Shown here: piece after piece, positions 16,506 through 25,268 of the stretch
How the letters are laid out: each line of letters begins with the position of its first letter
How positions within the stretch are numbered: position 1 is the stretch's first letter
Origin: Streptococcus pneumoniae
Lineage (GTDB): Bacteria; Bacillota; Bacilli; Lactobacillales; Streptococcaceae
Reading direction: 5' to 3'
NCBI RefSeq assembly: GCF_001113365.1
Contig: NZ_CKYA01000007.1
Span: 1-64,000 of the forward strand
Length of the DNA: 64,000 nucleotides
Made by a program: the position numbers and the translations under genes
The notes under the pieces: generated by a model
The model's input: the letters and a program-made list of their open reading frames with translations, nothing else
What the model was told of the DNA's origin: nothing
The model's database searches: none

Positions 16506-19500
16506 CTATCTCCCCCTTAGCGGTAATATATCCTCTGAAATCATGCGCATATAGTCCTCTTTGAGGGCTTTTTTGTATTTGAGTTTTGGTAGTGCCTTGT
16601 CTCCGTGGGCTTCCTTATAGGCCAGATAGTCCTGAGATTCCGTAATGGCTTTTTCACCATTTTGCTTGTCTCGTCCGATGCGGTAGTTGTCCACTACGAA
16701 CTGGAGTTCATCCTCTCCTATCTGCCAATAATCTGCCGTTTCACGAATCTTTTTCTGAGTTGTTAGCTCAATCATCTCATCCAACTTATGGGTTACAGAC
16801 TGTCCCTGATAGCTCTTGGCATCAGCTTGGACATCCTGCCAGAGTTTAGAGATGATGCTGGATAACTTAGGATTGGATTTGTTCAAATCTTCGATATAGT
16901 TATCTACCAGACTCCTTTCCTTTTTACCAATGAGGTTTTCCCGATTTTCGATCAAGGCTTGGATGAGGGAGAGGATATAGTGATAGTTTATCTCGTCGGT
17001 GCGGATGGATTCGAGCTCATACTCGATATCCAGCAGCACACCTTCCTCTTCTTGGTCTTCTTTTCTGCGTCTGCGGAGTTCTTCGATGACATTTTGATAT
17101 TGGCCGGCAAAGTTCTCGATGTCTTCTAGGCTGAGGCCAATTTCTCTGAGAATGACTTTCTCATCATAGTCAGAATAGACCTGTATAGAGGATAGGAGCT
17201 TGTCAAATTCTTGGAAGGCCTTGGCAAAGCGTTTTAATTCTGCATCTGTCGCTGTATCCAAATCTGGCACCTGCTCTGGACTTGGAGCGATGGCTAGTAG
17301 TTGATGAACCTTCTCAAGAAACTTGGCCTTCTCCTCCTGCCATTCTGGGGCTAAGACACTGGTTTCGCCACCATTTGAGTAGAGGCTCAGAGCTTCATCC
17401 ACCTTTTCTTTAAAACGGTCAGGAGTTTGGAAGGTGACGATTTGACCGAATTTCTTGCCTTCATCAAAGAGGCGATTGGTTCGTGAAAAGGCCTGAATGA
17501 TGTGCTGGGGTTTCATGGGCTGACGGTCCATGAATAGGGTCGATAGGCAAGGGGCATCAAAGCCTGTCAACAAGCGATCCACAACGATAACGAGATCCAA
17601 TTGCTCTTCACGGAAGGCAAAGCGTTCTTTCTTACGGGCCAGACGGTCGTTGAGGTCACTATTGTAGGATGCAATGGTTGCTAGGCTAAAATGGGTACCA
17701 AACATGGCATTGTAGTCTTCTAAACTCTCCTCCATATAGGCTTGGTTGACATAGGAGTCTGCTTCATTTTCTGTCACTGAGTAAGTAATAGCAACCTTAG
17801 GAAAGTCTGGTAAGACCTTTTTAACATTTTCCGAGATGCTTAGAGACTTTTCTCCATTTTTGACTTGCTTAATCAGGTTATAATAGGCCTGCGCACGGGC
17901 AATGCTTTTGACGGTCAAAATGGCTTCATAGGTTTTTCCTACCCCATTTTGGAAACCGAGTTTGCGTCTTGAGCGATTGAGAATGGCATCTAAAACGGCA
18001 AGCATATGGCCTTCGTCATCATAACGCTCCTCGTCAATCTCATCTTCTGCCCAACCAGGCATAGTTGTCTGATACTCTACATTAAAGCCAAGAACCGCCT
18101 TGTCATGAATGGCTTCTTTGACGGTATATTGGTGGAGGCAGTCACCGTACTGCTCTTCGGTCGTCTGAGCAAGGTCTCCTTTTTGTTCGCGTTTATTTTC
18201 TGTAAAAATAGGAGTCCCTGTAAACCCATACCAGAGAGAATTTGTAAAGAAGTGCTCTAGGTGACGCTGGCGTTCAGGAGTCACTGCGCGATGGCATTCA
18301 TCGACGACAAAGGCTAGTTTAAGTTGTTTGATACGATTGTAGACCTTTTGGTGACGCCCTTCATCAAACTGACGAATCATGGCATTGATTTTCTGGATGG
18401 TCGTCACAACGACACGGCGGTCATCAGAAGCTAGATTTTTAACCAATTCTTGTGTATCATCGGTCTCGTCGATATCGATCATGTCATTCTCTGCGTAAGA
18501 CTGAAAAGAACTGGTCGTCTGCTGGTCAAGGTCTGTCCTATCAATCACAAAGATTGTCTTTTCGATAGATGGAATCTGGAGCAGATTGCGCGAAACCTTA
18601 TAAGAGGTCAGGGTCTTTCCTGAACCAGTCGTATGCCAAATATAGCCCGACTGGCGCTTGCGACTGGCTTCACGGATAGCCTCAATGGCATGTACCTGAT
18701 AGGGACGCAATAAAATCAAGGCCTTCTTGTCATCATCGATGACAGAATACTGCATGACCATCTCGTGGGCTCTCGGTATCGACAAGACAGACTCTGCAAA
18801 GTCAAATAGTTGAGGTTGAGGTCTATTTTCACTATCCACCCACTTGGTCAAGAAGCGTTCATTTAGCTTGTTGGCTTTGGTAGCAGCGATGTAGCGAGTG
18901 TCGGTGACATTAGAGACGACAAACATCTGAAGACTTGAAAAAATGCCTCTGAACTGTCCTTCTTGGTCGTATTTCTTAATCTGACGGAAGGCATCCATAT
19001 AAGGATGAGAACGGCTTTTCAGTTCGATTTGAATCATGGGCAGACCATTGATCAGCAAAGTCACATCCCCACGGCGCTGACGAATCCCTTCTCCGCCTGT
19101 GATGACTTGGTTGACAACCTCATAGCTGGATTTGCCACCAGCGACATTGTTTCTCCACAAGACTTCCAAGCGAATGGTGCCTAAACTAGCATCTTCACGT
19201 TGAACCTGCACCTTGGCAATGCCATTTTCCCCTGCTATCCACTTGGCTGCTTCATAGAAGTTGACGAAATTGAGTTGGTTTTTGATTTGATTTTTCTCTG
19301 AATTTGTAAGGGGATGGTCTTGTAAAATGCGGACATTATTGGCTTCCAGCTTGGCAAAAAAGTTTCCCCATAGGAGGTCTTCAGTATTTAACTCAGGTCG
19401 ATACACCCATTGACTTTCTCCCTTTGTCAGCTGGTTGATCAAATCCCGCTCGATAGCCAATTCCTGTTTGGTTTTGGCTTTACCTGCTACAGGGATAGCA

Positions 19501-19868
19501 GTCTCATCTTTGGGAGAGAGTCTCTGGCTGATATGGAAATCCTGCAAGGCTGCTTGATTGAGATGTTGCAATTTTTTGAGAAGATCTTGCTCCGTCCCTT
19601 TAATAGCTTGATAGGCTGCTGTCAGATCTTTATCTGCATCTAGGTAGTGATGGGGATTCTCCTTTATTTGAATATAACCCTGCACCAAATCTTCTAAACG
19701 TCTCAGCTGAATAGCAAGCTGGTTCTGGAGTTCCTGAGAATTGCTTCCAGATGCTTCTTTCTGGTTGATAGCTTCTAGGTATTCTACGATGGCAGTATAA
19801 CTAGGCTGCAACTCAGGTGCTGAAACGATGAGCTCTTGTTCTAATTCTTTTGATAAGGTATAAGCCAT
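16506..19868 (-). CDS. hsdR: Type I restriction endonuclease subunit HsdR
   Basis: This is a full-length HsdR of about 1120 residues. The nuclease region carries the PD-(D/E)xK-type motif IQIELKSR (about 280). The translocase has Walker A YIWHTTGSGKT (about 410), a DECH box (VVDECHRAV, about 515) and motif VI-like QAFSRTNR. It cuts unmodified DNA after ATP-driven translocation. The frame opens at 19874, but the ATG at 19868 (MAYTLSKELEQE) is better spaced from GGGGT. It is separated from hsdS and hsdM by fic and abiH. Confidence 0.95.
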   Translation of the reverse strand: MAYTLSKELEQELIVSAPELQPSYTAIVEYLEAINQKEASGSNSQELQNQLAIQLRRLEDLVQGYIQIKENPHHYLDADKDLTAAYQAIKGTEQDLLKKLQHLNQAALQDFHISQRLSPKDETAIPVAGKAKTKQELAIERDLINQLTKGESQWVYRPELNTEDLLWGNFFAKLEANNVRILQDHPLTNSEKNQIKNQLNFVNFYEAAKWIAGENGIAKVQVQREDASLGTIRLEVLWRNNVAGGKSSYEVVNQVITGGEGIRQRRGDVTLLINGLPMIQIELKSRSHPYMDAFRQIKKYDQEGQFRGIFSSLQMFVVSNVTDTRYIAATKANKLNERFLTKWVDSENRPQPQLFDFAESVLSIPRAHEMVMQYSVIDDDKKALILLRPYQVHAIEAIREASRKRQSGYIWHTTGSGKTLTSYKVSRNLLQIPSIEKTIFVIDRTDLDQQTTSSFQSYAENDMIDIDETDDTQELVKNLASDDRRVVVTTIQKINAMIRQFDEGRHQKVYNRIKQLKLAFVVDECHRAVTPERQRHLEHFFTNSLWYGFTGTPIFTENKREQKGDLAQTTEEQYGDCLHQYTVKEAIHDKAVLGFNVEYQTTMPGWAEDEIDEERYDDEGHMLAVLDAILNRSRRKLGFQNGVGKTYEAILTVKSIARAQAYYNLIKQVKNGEKSLSISENVKKVLPDFPKVAITYSVTENEADSYVNQAYMEESLEDYNAMFGTHFSLATIASYNSDLNDRLARKKERFAFREEQLDLVIVVDRLLTGFDAPCLSTLFMDRQPMKPQHIIQAFSRTNRLFDEGKKFGQIVTFQTPDRFKEKVDEALSLYSNGGETSVLAPEWQEEKAKFLEKVHQLLAIAPSPEQVPDLDTATDAELKRFAKAFQEFDKLLSSIQVYSDYDEKVILREIGLSLEDIENFAGQYQNVIEELRRRRKEDQEEEGVLLDIEYELESIRTDEINYHYILSLIQALIENRENLIGKKERSLVDNYIEDLNKSNPKLSSIISKLWQDVQADAKSYQGQSVTHKLDEMIELTTQKKIRETADYWQIGEDELQFVVDNYRIGRDKQNGEKAITESQDYLAYKEAHGDKALPKLKYKKALKEDYMRMISEDILPLRGR

Positions 19869-19890
19869 GTTCATACCCCATTTCTACAAC

Positions 19891-19919
19891 GCAAAAAGCC
19901 TACCAAAAAGATTGGCAGG
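19891..19919 (-). terminator. Terminator-like hairpin in the hsdR leader
   Basis: On the minus strand CCTGCCA pairs with TGGTAGG (one G-U pair) and is followed by CTTTTT. It lies between the possible hsdR promoter and the hsdR start, where it could act as an attenuator. Confidence 0.55.
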
Positions 19920-19948
19920 TTTTGAAAATGGGTATGAAAACGCGAATT

Positions 19949-19974
19949 TATATATATATATATATGTGTGTGTG
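19949..19974. repeat. (TA)8(TG)5 dinucleotide repeat upstream of hsdR
   Basis: Eight TA units (19949-19964) are followed by five TG units (19965-19974). On the minus strand this reads (CA)5(TA)8. It overlaps the spacer and -10 of a possible hsdR promoter (TTGCAC, then TATATA or TATAAA). The remaining stretch 19975-20190 shows no gene I can support. Confidence 0.75.
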
Positions 19975-20190
19975 CAAGCTGGTTATTTGCTTAAATCTGA
20001 AAACCATAGGGACTCTTCCTTTTCATTCATACAAGGCGTTGCGACATCGAAAAACAACCCCTTTACTTCTTTCTATTGTATCATAAAAGACTCCTTGGGA
20101 AAAGATTTCCTATGGTTTTATCTCTATTTCAGAGTAAACTTGCTTGCAGGCCACTGACGATGATTGGTAAAAACTCCTAGACCAAGCAAA

Positions 20191-20219
20191 ATCCCCTGCA
20201 AATCTACATTACAAGGGAC
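20191..20219 (-). terminator. telA terminator
   Basis: On the minus strand TCCCTTG pairs with CAGGGGA, followed by TTTT, just after the telA stop codon. Confidence 0.65.
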
Positions 20220-20226
20220 TTGTGTG

Positions 20227-21474
20227 TTATTCTTGTACTTCTTTCTGGGCGGCCTTGCCTTGGTCGAGAAGGGCTTGGACGATTTTCTCATCGCGTAGTT
20301 TGACAGAATCGTTGATCATTTCTGCGGACTTGACGATGGTTGTTTCTAGTTGGGCACGTTTCTGGCGCCCCAATTCAATAGCTGCGACGATACCTTGGTT
20401 TTGAGCGACCAGACTTTCAGCCAGTTTGGTAACCGATTCGACAGCGACTGTCGGGCTTTGGGCAATTCGTTCCATCTGCGGAATCACTTCCTTGCTGGTT
20501 TCAGCTAGCATCTGAAGAGCAGCATTATTGGCATTGACAATGGCATCTGCCACGACACCTGATTTCATTGATTGTTGCAAAATACCAAGTTGGGCAATGG
20601 AAAGTTTCATTGTCGGAATGGTATTGCGACGAAGCATGCCCAATTTTTGGCGCATATCAGATGACACCTTCACAAGATTACGCATCTGAGGTGTTGTTGC
20701 CCAGGCAACATAGAGACGGCTGACATACTCAGTATGCTGTTGTTCGAGGGTATTGACCACTTCAGCCATGCGGGCCAATTCTTGTGATTTGGTCTGGTAC
20801 TCTACCGTACTTGTATCGAGTTGGTCAACTTGAGCTTTCAATTCTGCAGCGCGATTGCCAGCTTCTGTCTGGCTAGCTTCGATAAAGGAAATCACTCCCA
20901 CTAGATTTTCAATGGATTTGGTATTGTCCTCAATCAGCATCTCAGCAGAGACGATATTTCGAGCTAGCACATCTTCTTGCTTGACCACTGCGGCAGCCAT
21001 GCCATCGAGCTTTTGCTCCACTGTTTTTGAGTCAAAGTAAAATTCTTGTAGCGTATTTTTGCTCTTGCTAAACAGTCGTTGCAAAAAGTTTGGCTTTTCT
21101 TCTAACTCAGCAATTTCAGCGTTCTTGTATTTGACGACAAAGCCTTGCAACTCTCGGTTGGTATTTTTAAGTAGATCATCCACTTGGGGAATCTGCAGTT
21201 TCTTTTGTTCTGACAAGATACGGTTGACCGTATTGTTCACACCTTCTACAGCAGATTGTCCAAAATCCAAAAGAGCATTTTGATTGGTGACAAACTGGTC
21301 TACCAACTGGGGCACGTGCGCCTTAATCCCTTCTTGTTGCTCAGGGCTCAGCTTCTCAAGGAAGGTCAAGGTCTTGTCTGAGCCAGTATTGGTCTCGATG
21401 ATTTGGGTTGTCTTATCCACCTTAGCTACCGTATTATTGGCAATCTGGTCAATATCAAAATTAAATTCTGTCAT
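20227..21474 (-). CDS. TelA-family toxic anion resistance protein
   Basis: This 415-residue, mostly helical protein belongs to the TelA family. Members are linked to tellurite and toxic-anion resistance and to cell-envelope stress, though the biochemical function is not known. Recognisable stretches are LEKLSPEQQEGIKAHVPQLV near residue 38 and VAWATTPQMRNLVKVSSDM near 253. It follows the XpaC-like gene by 21 bases, a gene pair conserved in many Firmicutes. It starts with a GGAGT site and ends at its own terminator. Confidence 0.85.
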   Translation of the reverse strand: MTEFNFDIDQIANNTVAKVDKTTQIIETNTGSDKTLTFLEKLSPEQQEGIKAHVPQLVDQFVTNQNALLDFGQSAVEGVNNTVNRILSEQKKLQIPQVDDLLKNTNRELQGFVVKYKNAEIAELEEKPNFLQRLFSKSKNTLQEFYFDSKTVEQKLDGMAAAVVKQEDVLARNIVSAEMLIEDNTKSIENLVGVISFIEASQTEAGNRAAELKAQVDQLDTSTVEYQTKSQELARMAEVVNTLEQQHTEYVSRLYVAWATTPQMRNLVKVSSDMRQKLGMLRRNTIPTMKLSIAQLGILQQSMKSGVVADAIVNANNAALQMLAETSKEVIPQMERIAQSPTVAVESVTKLAESLVAQNQGIVAAIELGRQKRAQLETTIVKSAEMINDSVKLRDEKIVQALLDQGKAAQKEVQE

Positions 21475-21495
21475 GGTTACTCCTTTGTTTCTAAC

Positions 21496-22308
21496 CTATT
21501 CTTTACGATCTTTTTCTAGGATACGCAGACTGATATCAAAATCACGCATATCTGTTTCATTGAGTTCTCTCAAGACTTGGTCCAGCTCAAGGTCAAATTG
21601 TTCGATGGCTGCTTTAGCTTGTTGCAAGCGTTCTTCTGCTCGATTATAGTTCTTCGGATTGGCCTTAATCTTTAAATAGCCTTCTAAAATCGTTTTGAAT
21701 TTCTCCATCTTCAAACTATGAATGGCCGTCAATTCTTCCTTATCCCCCTCGGCAGAGGTGGCAATCTTGTCTAAAATGGCCTGATGGTCAATAGCAATAT
21801 TGGCCAAGGTCTGGGATAATTCTGGAGCTAGTTCCTCTGGCTCCGCATTTTCAAGATTTACCTGACTTTCTCTATCCAAACGTTCTAGCTGAACATCGAT
21901 AGTTGCCCGCACTGTACGAACCTTTTTGTCAATACGGTTGTAGATATCAGCATCAATATAGGACTTGAGACGATCTGCCTCCTGATGGATTTCCCTCAGT
22001 TCGATCAATACTTGATTGGCCAGACTCTTATAGGACTCTGAGCCTTTTTCTACTAAAGTTCCCTCCAATTGCTGAATATCTTTGTCCGCCTGACGAATCC
22101 GAGCTTTTAAAAGCTCAATCCGATCGTCGAGAGAACGATCCTGCAAAAGAGGATAGCGCCAACGCTTATAGAGACGATAACCACCATAGCCTAGCAGGAC
22201 ACAAGCCGCAAGTGGGAGAGCATATTGGACCAAAAGGCCCAATAAGAACAAGAAGCCCCAAAAATAGAGACAGCCTTTCCAAAAACCATTACCTGATTTC
22301 ATAAACAT
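21496..22308 (-). CDS. XpaC-like membrane protein
   Basis: The 270-residue protein has two adjacent hydrophobic helices near the N-terminus (about 12-45) and then a long charged helical cytoplasmic region (about 50-265). Placement next to TelA and this layout fit the XpaC (5-bromo-4-chloroindolyl phosphate hydrolysis) family. It is the first gene of the two-gene operon. The family name comes from an indirect assay, and no enzymatic role should be assumed. Confidence 0.75.
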   Translation of the reverse strand: MFMKSGNGFWKGCLYFWGFLFLLGLLVQYALPLAACVLLGYGGYRLYKRWRYPLLQDRSLDDRIELLKARIRQADKDIQQLEGTLVEKGSESYKSLANQVLIELREIHQEADRLKSYIDADIYNRIDKKVRTVRATIDVQLERLDRESQVNLENAEPEELAPELSQTLANIAIDHQAILDKIATSAEGDKEELTAIHSLKMEKFKTILEGYLKIKANPKNYNRAEERLQQAKAAIEQFDLELDQVLRELNETDMRDFDISLRILEKDRKE

Positions 22309-22484
22309 TCCTTATTTTCAATTTATAAGTCTATTTTAGCACAAAAGAGCAAAATGAGGGCGGAAATTCCCTAGAAAAGAGTTGATTTCTTTGCTGTAGA
22401 ATGGAGGCTAGTAACACAGGTTCTAATTTCAGTAAAATGGACTCAAGACACAAACACACTCTAAGGAAATATCAAAACAAAAGC

Positions 22485-22586
22485 TTGAAATATTGGGTGT
22501 TATATGTTAGAATGAACTTACAATGTGAGTAAAGTTACAGCATATGTAACTAAAAAGCCCCACCGTGCCACCGATGGGGTTTTTTG
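22485..22586 (+). ncRNA. Antisense antitoxin RNA (RNA II type) of Fst locus 1
   Basis: The promoter TTGAAA (22485-22490), 17 bp, TAGAAT (22508-22513) drives a short RNA starting near 22520. The terminator at 22552-22586 (GCCCCACCG/CGATGGGG then TTTTTT) is shared with the convergent toxin RNA. The RNA contains GTGAGTAAAG and CATATGTAAC (22525-22550). The same sequences recur at the toxin translation start (22686-22712), as in the par loci of Gram-positive plasmids. Confidence 0.8.
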
Positions 22587-22609
22587 CTACCCTCTTAAAG
22601 GGTTAACCA

Positions 22610-22705
22610 TTACTTCTTACGTTTCTTAAGCCATAACTTGAAAAGCTCAGATAACACGTTAATAAGTAACGGAGCTAGAAACACTGTGAGTAAAGTTTCT
22701 AACAT
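22610..22705 (-). CDS. Fst/Ldr-type small membrane toxin, locus 1
   Basis: The 31-residue peptide reads MLETLLTVFLAPLLINVLSE, then LFKLWLKKRKK. It has one hydrophobic helix with the family-typical Pro in the middle and a positively charged tail. A strong GGGAGG site lies eight bases before the ATG. In the Fst family such peptides insert in the membrane and are held back by an antisense RNA that pairs at the terminator and at direct repeats around the start codon. Both elements are visible here. The gene is too short for ordinary gene callers. Confidence 0.85.
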   Translation of the reverse strand: MLETLLTVFLAPLLINVLSELFKLWLKKRKK

Positions 22706-22914
22706 ATGTAACACCTCCCTTCATTAAATTGAGGGGGCCAAAATATTATATCATACCAGATTTATATCATCAACATCGCGTCATTATTAGCATAGATAGA
22801 CTCAGATACACCAATAACCTTACTAGCAAATCTCTAAACAAACCCAGAAATCAATATTTTAAGACAAAGCAAAAAGCCCACTGTTGTAGGCTTTCTGTAT
22901 CATATATCTTAAAA

Positions 22915-23526
22915 TTAAAGCATTTTGTTGTAGAATTCAACGACAAGTGCTTCGTTGATTTCTGGGTTGATTTCGTCGCGTTCTGGCAAGCGAGTCAATG
23001 AACCTTCCAATTTTTCAGCGTCGAATGATACGAATGCTGGACGTCCAAGAGTAGCTTCTACTGCTTCAAGGATTGCTGGAACTTTCAATGATTTCTCACG
23101 AACTGAGATCACTTGACCTGGAGTTACGCGGTATGATGGGATATCAACGCGTTTTCCGTCAACAAGGATGTGACCGTGGTTTACAAATTGACGAGCTTGA
23201 CGACGAGTAGTCGCAAGACCAAGACGGTAAACAACGTTATCCAAACGACGTTCCAAAAGAAGCATGAAGTTGAAACCTAGGATCCCGCCTTTGATTTTTG
23301 TAGCTTGTACGAACAAGTTACGGAATTGTTTTTCACCTACACCGTAAGTGAAACGAAGTTTTTGTTTTTCAGCCAATTGCAAACCGTATTCTGACAATTT
23401 AGAACGGTTGTTTGGTCCGTGTTGTCCTGGTACGTAGTTACGACGTGCCAATTCTTTACCTGTACCTGTAAGTGAAAGGCCAAGGCGACGAGCTTGTTTC
23501 CAAGATGGTCCTGTATAACGTGACAT
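22915..23526 (-). CDS. rpsD: Ribosomal protein S4 (uS4)
   Basis: The 203-residue protein begins SRYTGPSWKQARRLGLSLTG and has the S4 RNA-binding domain (about 93-155; LERRLDNVVYRLGLATTRRQ). It binds 16S rRNA early in small-subunit assembly and in many bacteria represses its own synthesis. It is a single-gene unit with an AGGAGG site and a leader of about 150 bases. Confidence 0.98.
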   Translation of the reverse strand: MSRYTGPSWKQARRLGLSLTGTGKELARRNYVPGQHGPNNRSKLSEYGLQLAEKQKLRFTYGVGEKQFRNLFVQATKIKGGILGFNFMLLLERRLDNVVYRLGLATTRRQARQFVNHGHILVDGKRVDIPSYRVTPGQVISVREKSLKVPAILEAVEATLGRPAFVSFDAEKLEGSLTRLPERDEINPEINEALVVEFYNKML

Positions 23527-23714
23527 GTGAATGTCCTCCTGATATAAATAATATTTCGGTGGAAATAGTCACTTAGAAAGCCCTGATTCGTGCAGATGCC
23601 CTTCGCCTAAACAGCCAAGGTTACTTATCATAAGACACCTGTTGACGAGCTTCATGCTTTCCTGCTGATATTTCACACAAAATCCATTCTACCATGAATG
23701 GCTGGATTTGTAAA
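23527..23714 (-). promoter_or_regulatory. rpsD promoter and probable S4 autoregulatory leader
   Basis: On the minus strand TTTACA (23714-23709), 17 bp and TAGAAT (23691-23686) form a good promoter. The resulting leader of about 150 bases contains several short GC-containing paired segments between 23590 and 23660. Firmicutes rpsD genes often carry an S4-binding leader. I infer it from position and length, not from a matched fold. Confidence 0.5.
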
Positions 23715-23815
23715 GGGGTTTTAAGCTTTATTTTCATTGCCAAAGAGATTGCTAACTTCTCAAAGTAACTTCCACTTACCCAACCGAAGTGGAAATTAGT
23801 CTCAAACGGATTTTT

Positions 23816-25077
23816 ATGGTGGAATTAAGTGTGAGACGTTTGAGTTAGAAATGAGGTCTACTATGACAAAACATAAACACCTTACCCTTTCAGACCGTAA
23901 TGATATCCAATTAGGTTTAGAGCGCAGTGAAACCTTCAAAGCTATCGGGCAACTTATTCTAAAAGACCCAACTACTGTCTCCAAAGAAGTCAAACGAAAC
24001 AGACAAGTCCGAGAGTTTACATGCGATAAGCTTCCTTGCCCTCTACTCGATAAAGCTCCCTTTGTCTGTAATGGATGTCCTAAAAGAAGACAGAACTGTG
24101 GCTATAAGAAGATCTTCTACCTCTCTAAACAAGCTCAAAAACAATACGAACAAACTCTTGTCGAAGCTCGTGAAGGAACTCCCCTCAATTCCAAGACCTT
24201 CTGGAAAATGGACAAAGTCATTTCTGATGGAGTTAAAAAGGGACAACACATCTATCATATTCTCAAAACTCATAACCTTGATGTCAGCTCCTCAACTGTC
24301 TATCGACACATCCGAAAAGGGTACCTATCTATCGCTCCGATTGATCTTGCCAGAGCCGTTAAATTCAAAGAAAGACGAAAAAGTAAGCTACCTTCCATCC
24401 CTAAAGAAGCTAAAAAAGGCCGTTCCTATGAGGATTTCCAAAATTATTTGGCTCTTAAGCAACTGAACTCTTGGCTGGAAATGGATACGGTTCTGGGGAG
24501 GATGGGAGGTAAAGTCCTACTCACCTTCAACCTGTCTTTCTGTAACTTTATCTTCGCTAGACTGCTGGATAATAAAACTGCCCTTGAGGTCACCAAACAC
24601 CTCTATGACATCAAGAACACTCTTCACCAAGCGGACAAAGATTTCTTCCAACTCTTTCCTGTCATCCTTACCTATAATGGTGGAGAGTTTGCCAGGGTTG
24701 ATGATATCGAAATGGATGTGCGAGGAGAGAGTAAACTCTTCTTTTGTGACCCTAATCGCTCTGACCAGAAAGGCAGAATTGAGAAAAATCACACGCTGAT
24801 TCGCGACATTCTACCTAAAGGAACTTCTTTTGACAACTTAACTCAAGAGAGCATCAATCTCGTTTGTTCTCATGTCAACAGCGTCAAACGCGCTGCTTTA
24901 AATGGAAAGTCAGCTTATGAACTCTTTGCCTTTACCTATGGAGAAGAGATTCCTAAACTTCTAGGTATTTCTAAAATACCTGCAGAAGACGTCTGCCAGT
25001 CGTCTACATTACTCCAACATAAGTTCTAAAAACTAATCTTCAACCCCATTCAAACGTCTCACACTAACTTCCACCAT
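23816..25077 (+). mobile_element. IS30-family insertion sequence
   Basis: Imperfect terminal inverted repeats (IRL 23816-23844, ATGGTGGAATTAAGTGTGAG and on; IRR 25048-25077) enclose one full transposase gene. About 27 of 29 terminal positions match between ends. The element is about 1.26 kb, normal for IS30. No clear target duplication is visible. The flanks contain further sequences that resemble the ends. Confidence 0.85.
23863..25029 (+). CDS. IS30-family transposase
   Basis: The protein (about 388 residues) has an N-terminal helix-turn-helix region (HLTLSDRNDIQLGLERSETF), a cysteine cluster (CPLLDKAPFVCNGCPKRRQNC) and a DDE-type catalytic core. In the core LEMDTVLG gives the first Asp, LTYNGGEFA the second acidic region and DQKGRIEKNH the Glu. 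The usual IS30 second-Asp motif TxDNGxEF appears as TYNGGEF, a D-to-N change, so this copy may be inactive. The start at 23863 has AGG upstream. The open frame from 23851 adds four residues. Confidence 0.9.
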   Translation: MTKHKHLTLSDRNDIQLGLERSETFKAIGQLILKDPTTVSKEVKRNRQVREFTCDKLPCPLLDKAPFVCNGCPKRRQNCGYKKIFYLSKQAQKQYEQTLVEAREGTPLNSKTFWKMDKVISDGVKKGQHIYHILKTHNLDVSSSTVYRHIRKGYLSIAPIDLARAVKFKERRKSKLPSIPKEAKKGRSYEDFQNYLALKQLNSWLEMDTVLGRMGGKVLLTFNLSFCNFIFARLLDNKTALEVTKHLYDIKNTLHQADKDFFQLFPVILTYNGGEFARVDDIEMDVRGESKLFFCDPNRSDQKGRIEKNHTLIRDILPKGTSFDNLTQESINLVCSHVNSVKRAALNGKSAYELFAFTYGEEIPKLLGISKIPAEDVCQSSTLLQHKF

Positions 25078-25173
25078 AGCGGAACTTAATCTGAAACGCT
25101 TTCAGATGAGGGGATTTTGTGCGCTCTTTTTTTCGATTCATTTTGGTTACAAAAGCGATGAAATCAAGCATGA

Positions 25174-25221
25174 GTAAAACCAGTGGAACTTACCCTGACA
25201 CGGATTCTCACTGGTTTTTAC
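25174..25221. terminator. Hairpin terminator between the IS and the TCS08 kinase gene
   Basis: GTAAAACCAGTG (25174-25185) pairs with CACTGGTTTTTAC (25209-25221). T residues follow on both strands. Confidence 0.7.
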
Positions 25222-25233
25222 GATTTTTATCAC

Positions 25234-25268
25234 ACTAACTTCCACTTGGATTAGCGGTGGAAGTTAGT
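25234..25268. repeat. Inverted repeat resembling the IS ends, overlapping the kinase stop codon
   Basis: ACTAACTTCCAC (25234-25245) and GTGGAAGTTAGT (25257-25268) are a perfect 12-bp inverted repeat. The same words occur in the IS30-family terminal repeat 160 bases to the left. The TAA stop of the histidine kinase gene lies inside the right arm. Confidence 0.7.

Noticed and set aside
19850..20157. Two overlapping short plus-strand ORFs upstream of hsdR
   Set aside because: They contain the dinucleotide repeat and a hairpin, have no ribosome site and encode no plausible protein.
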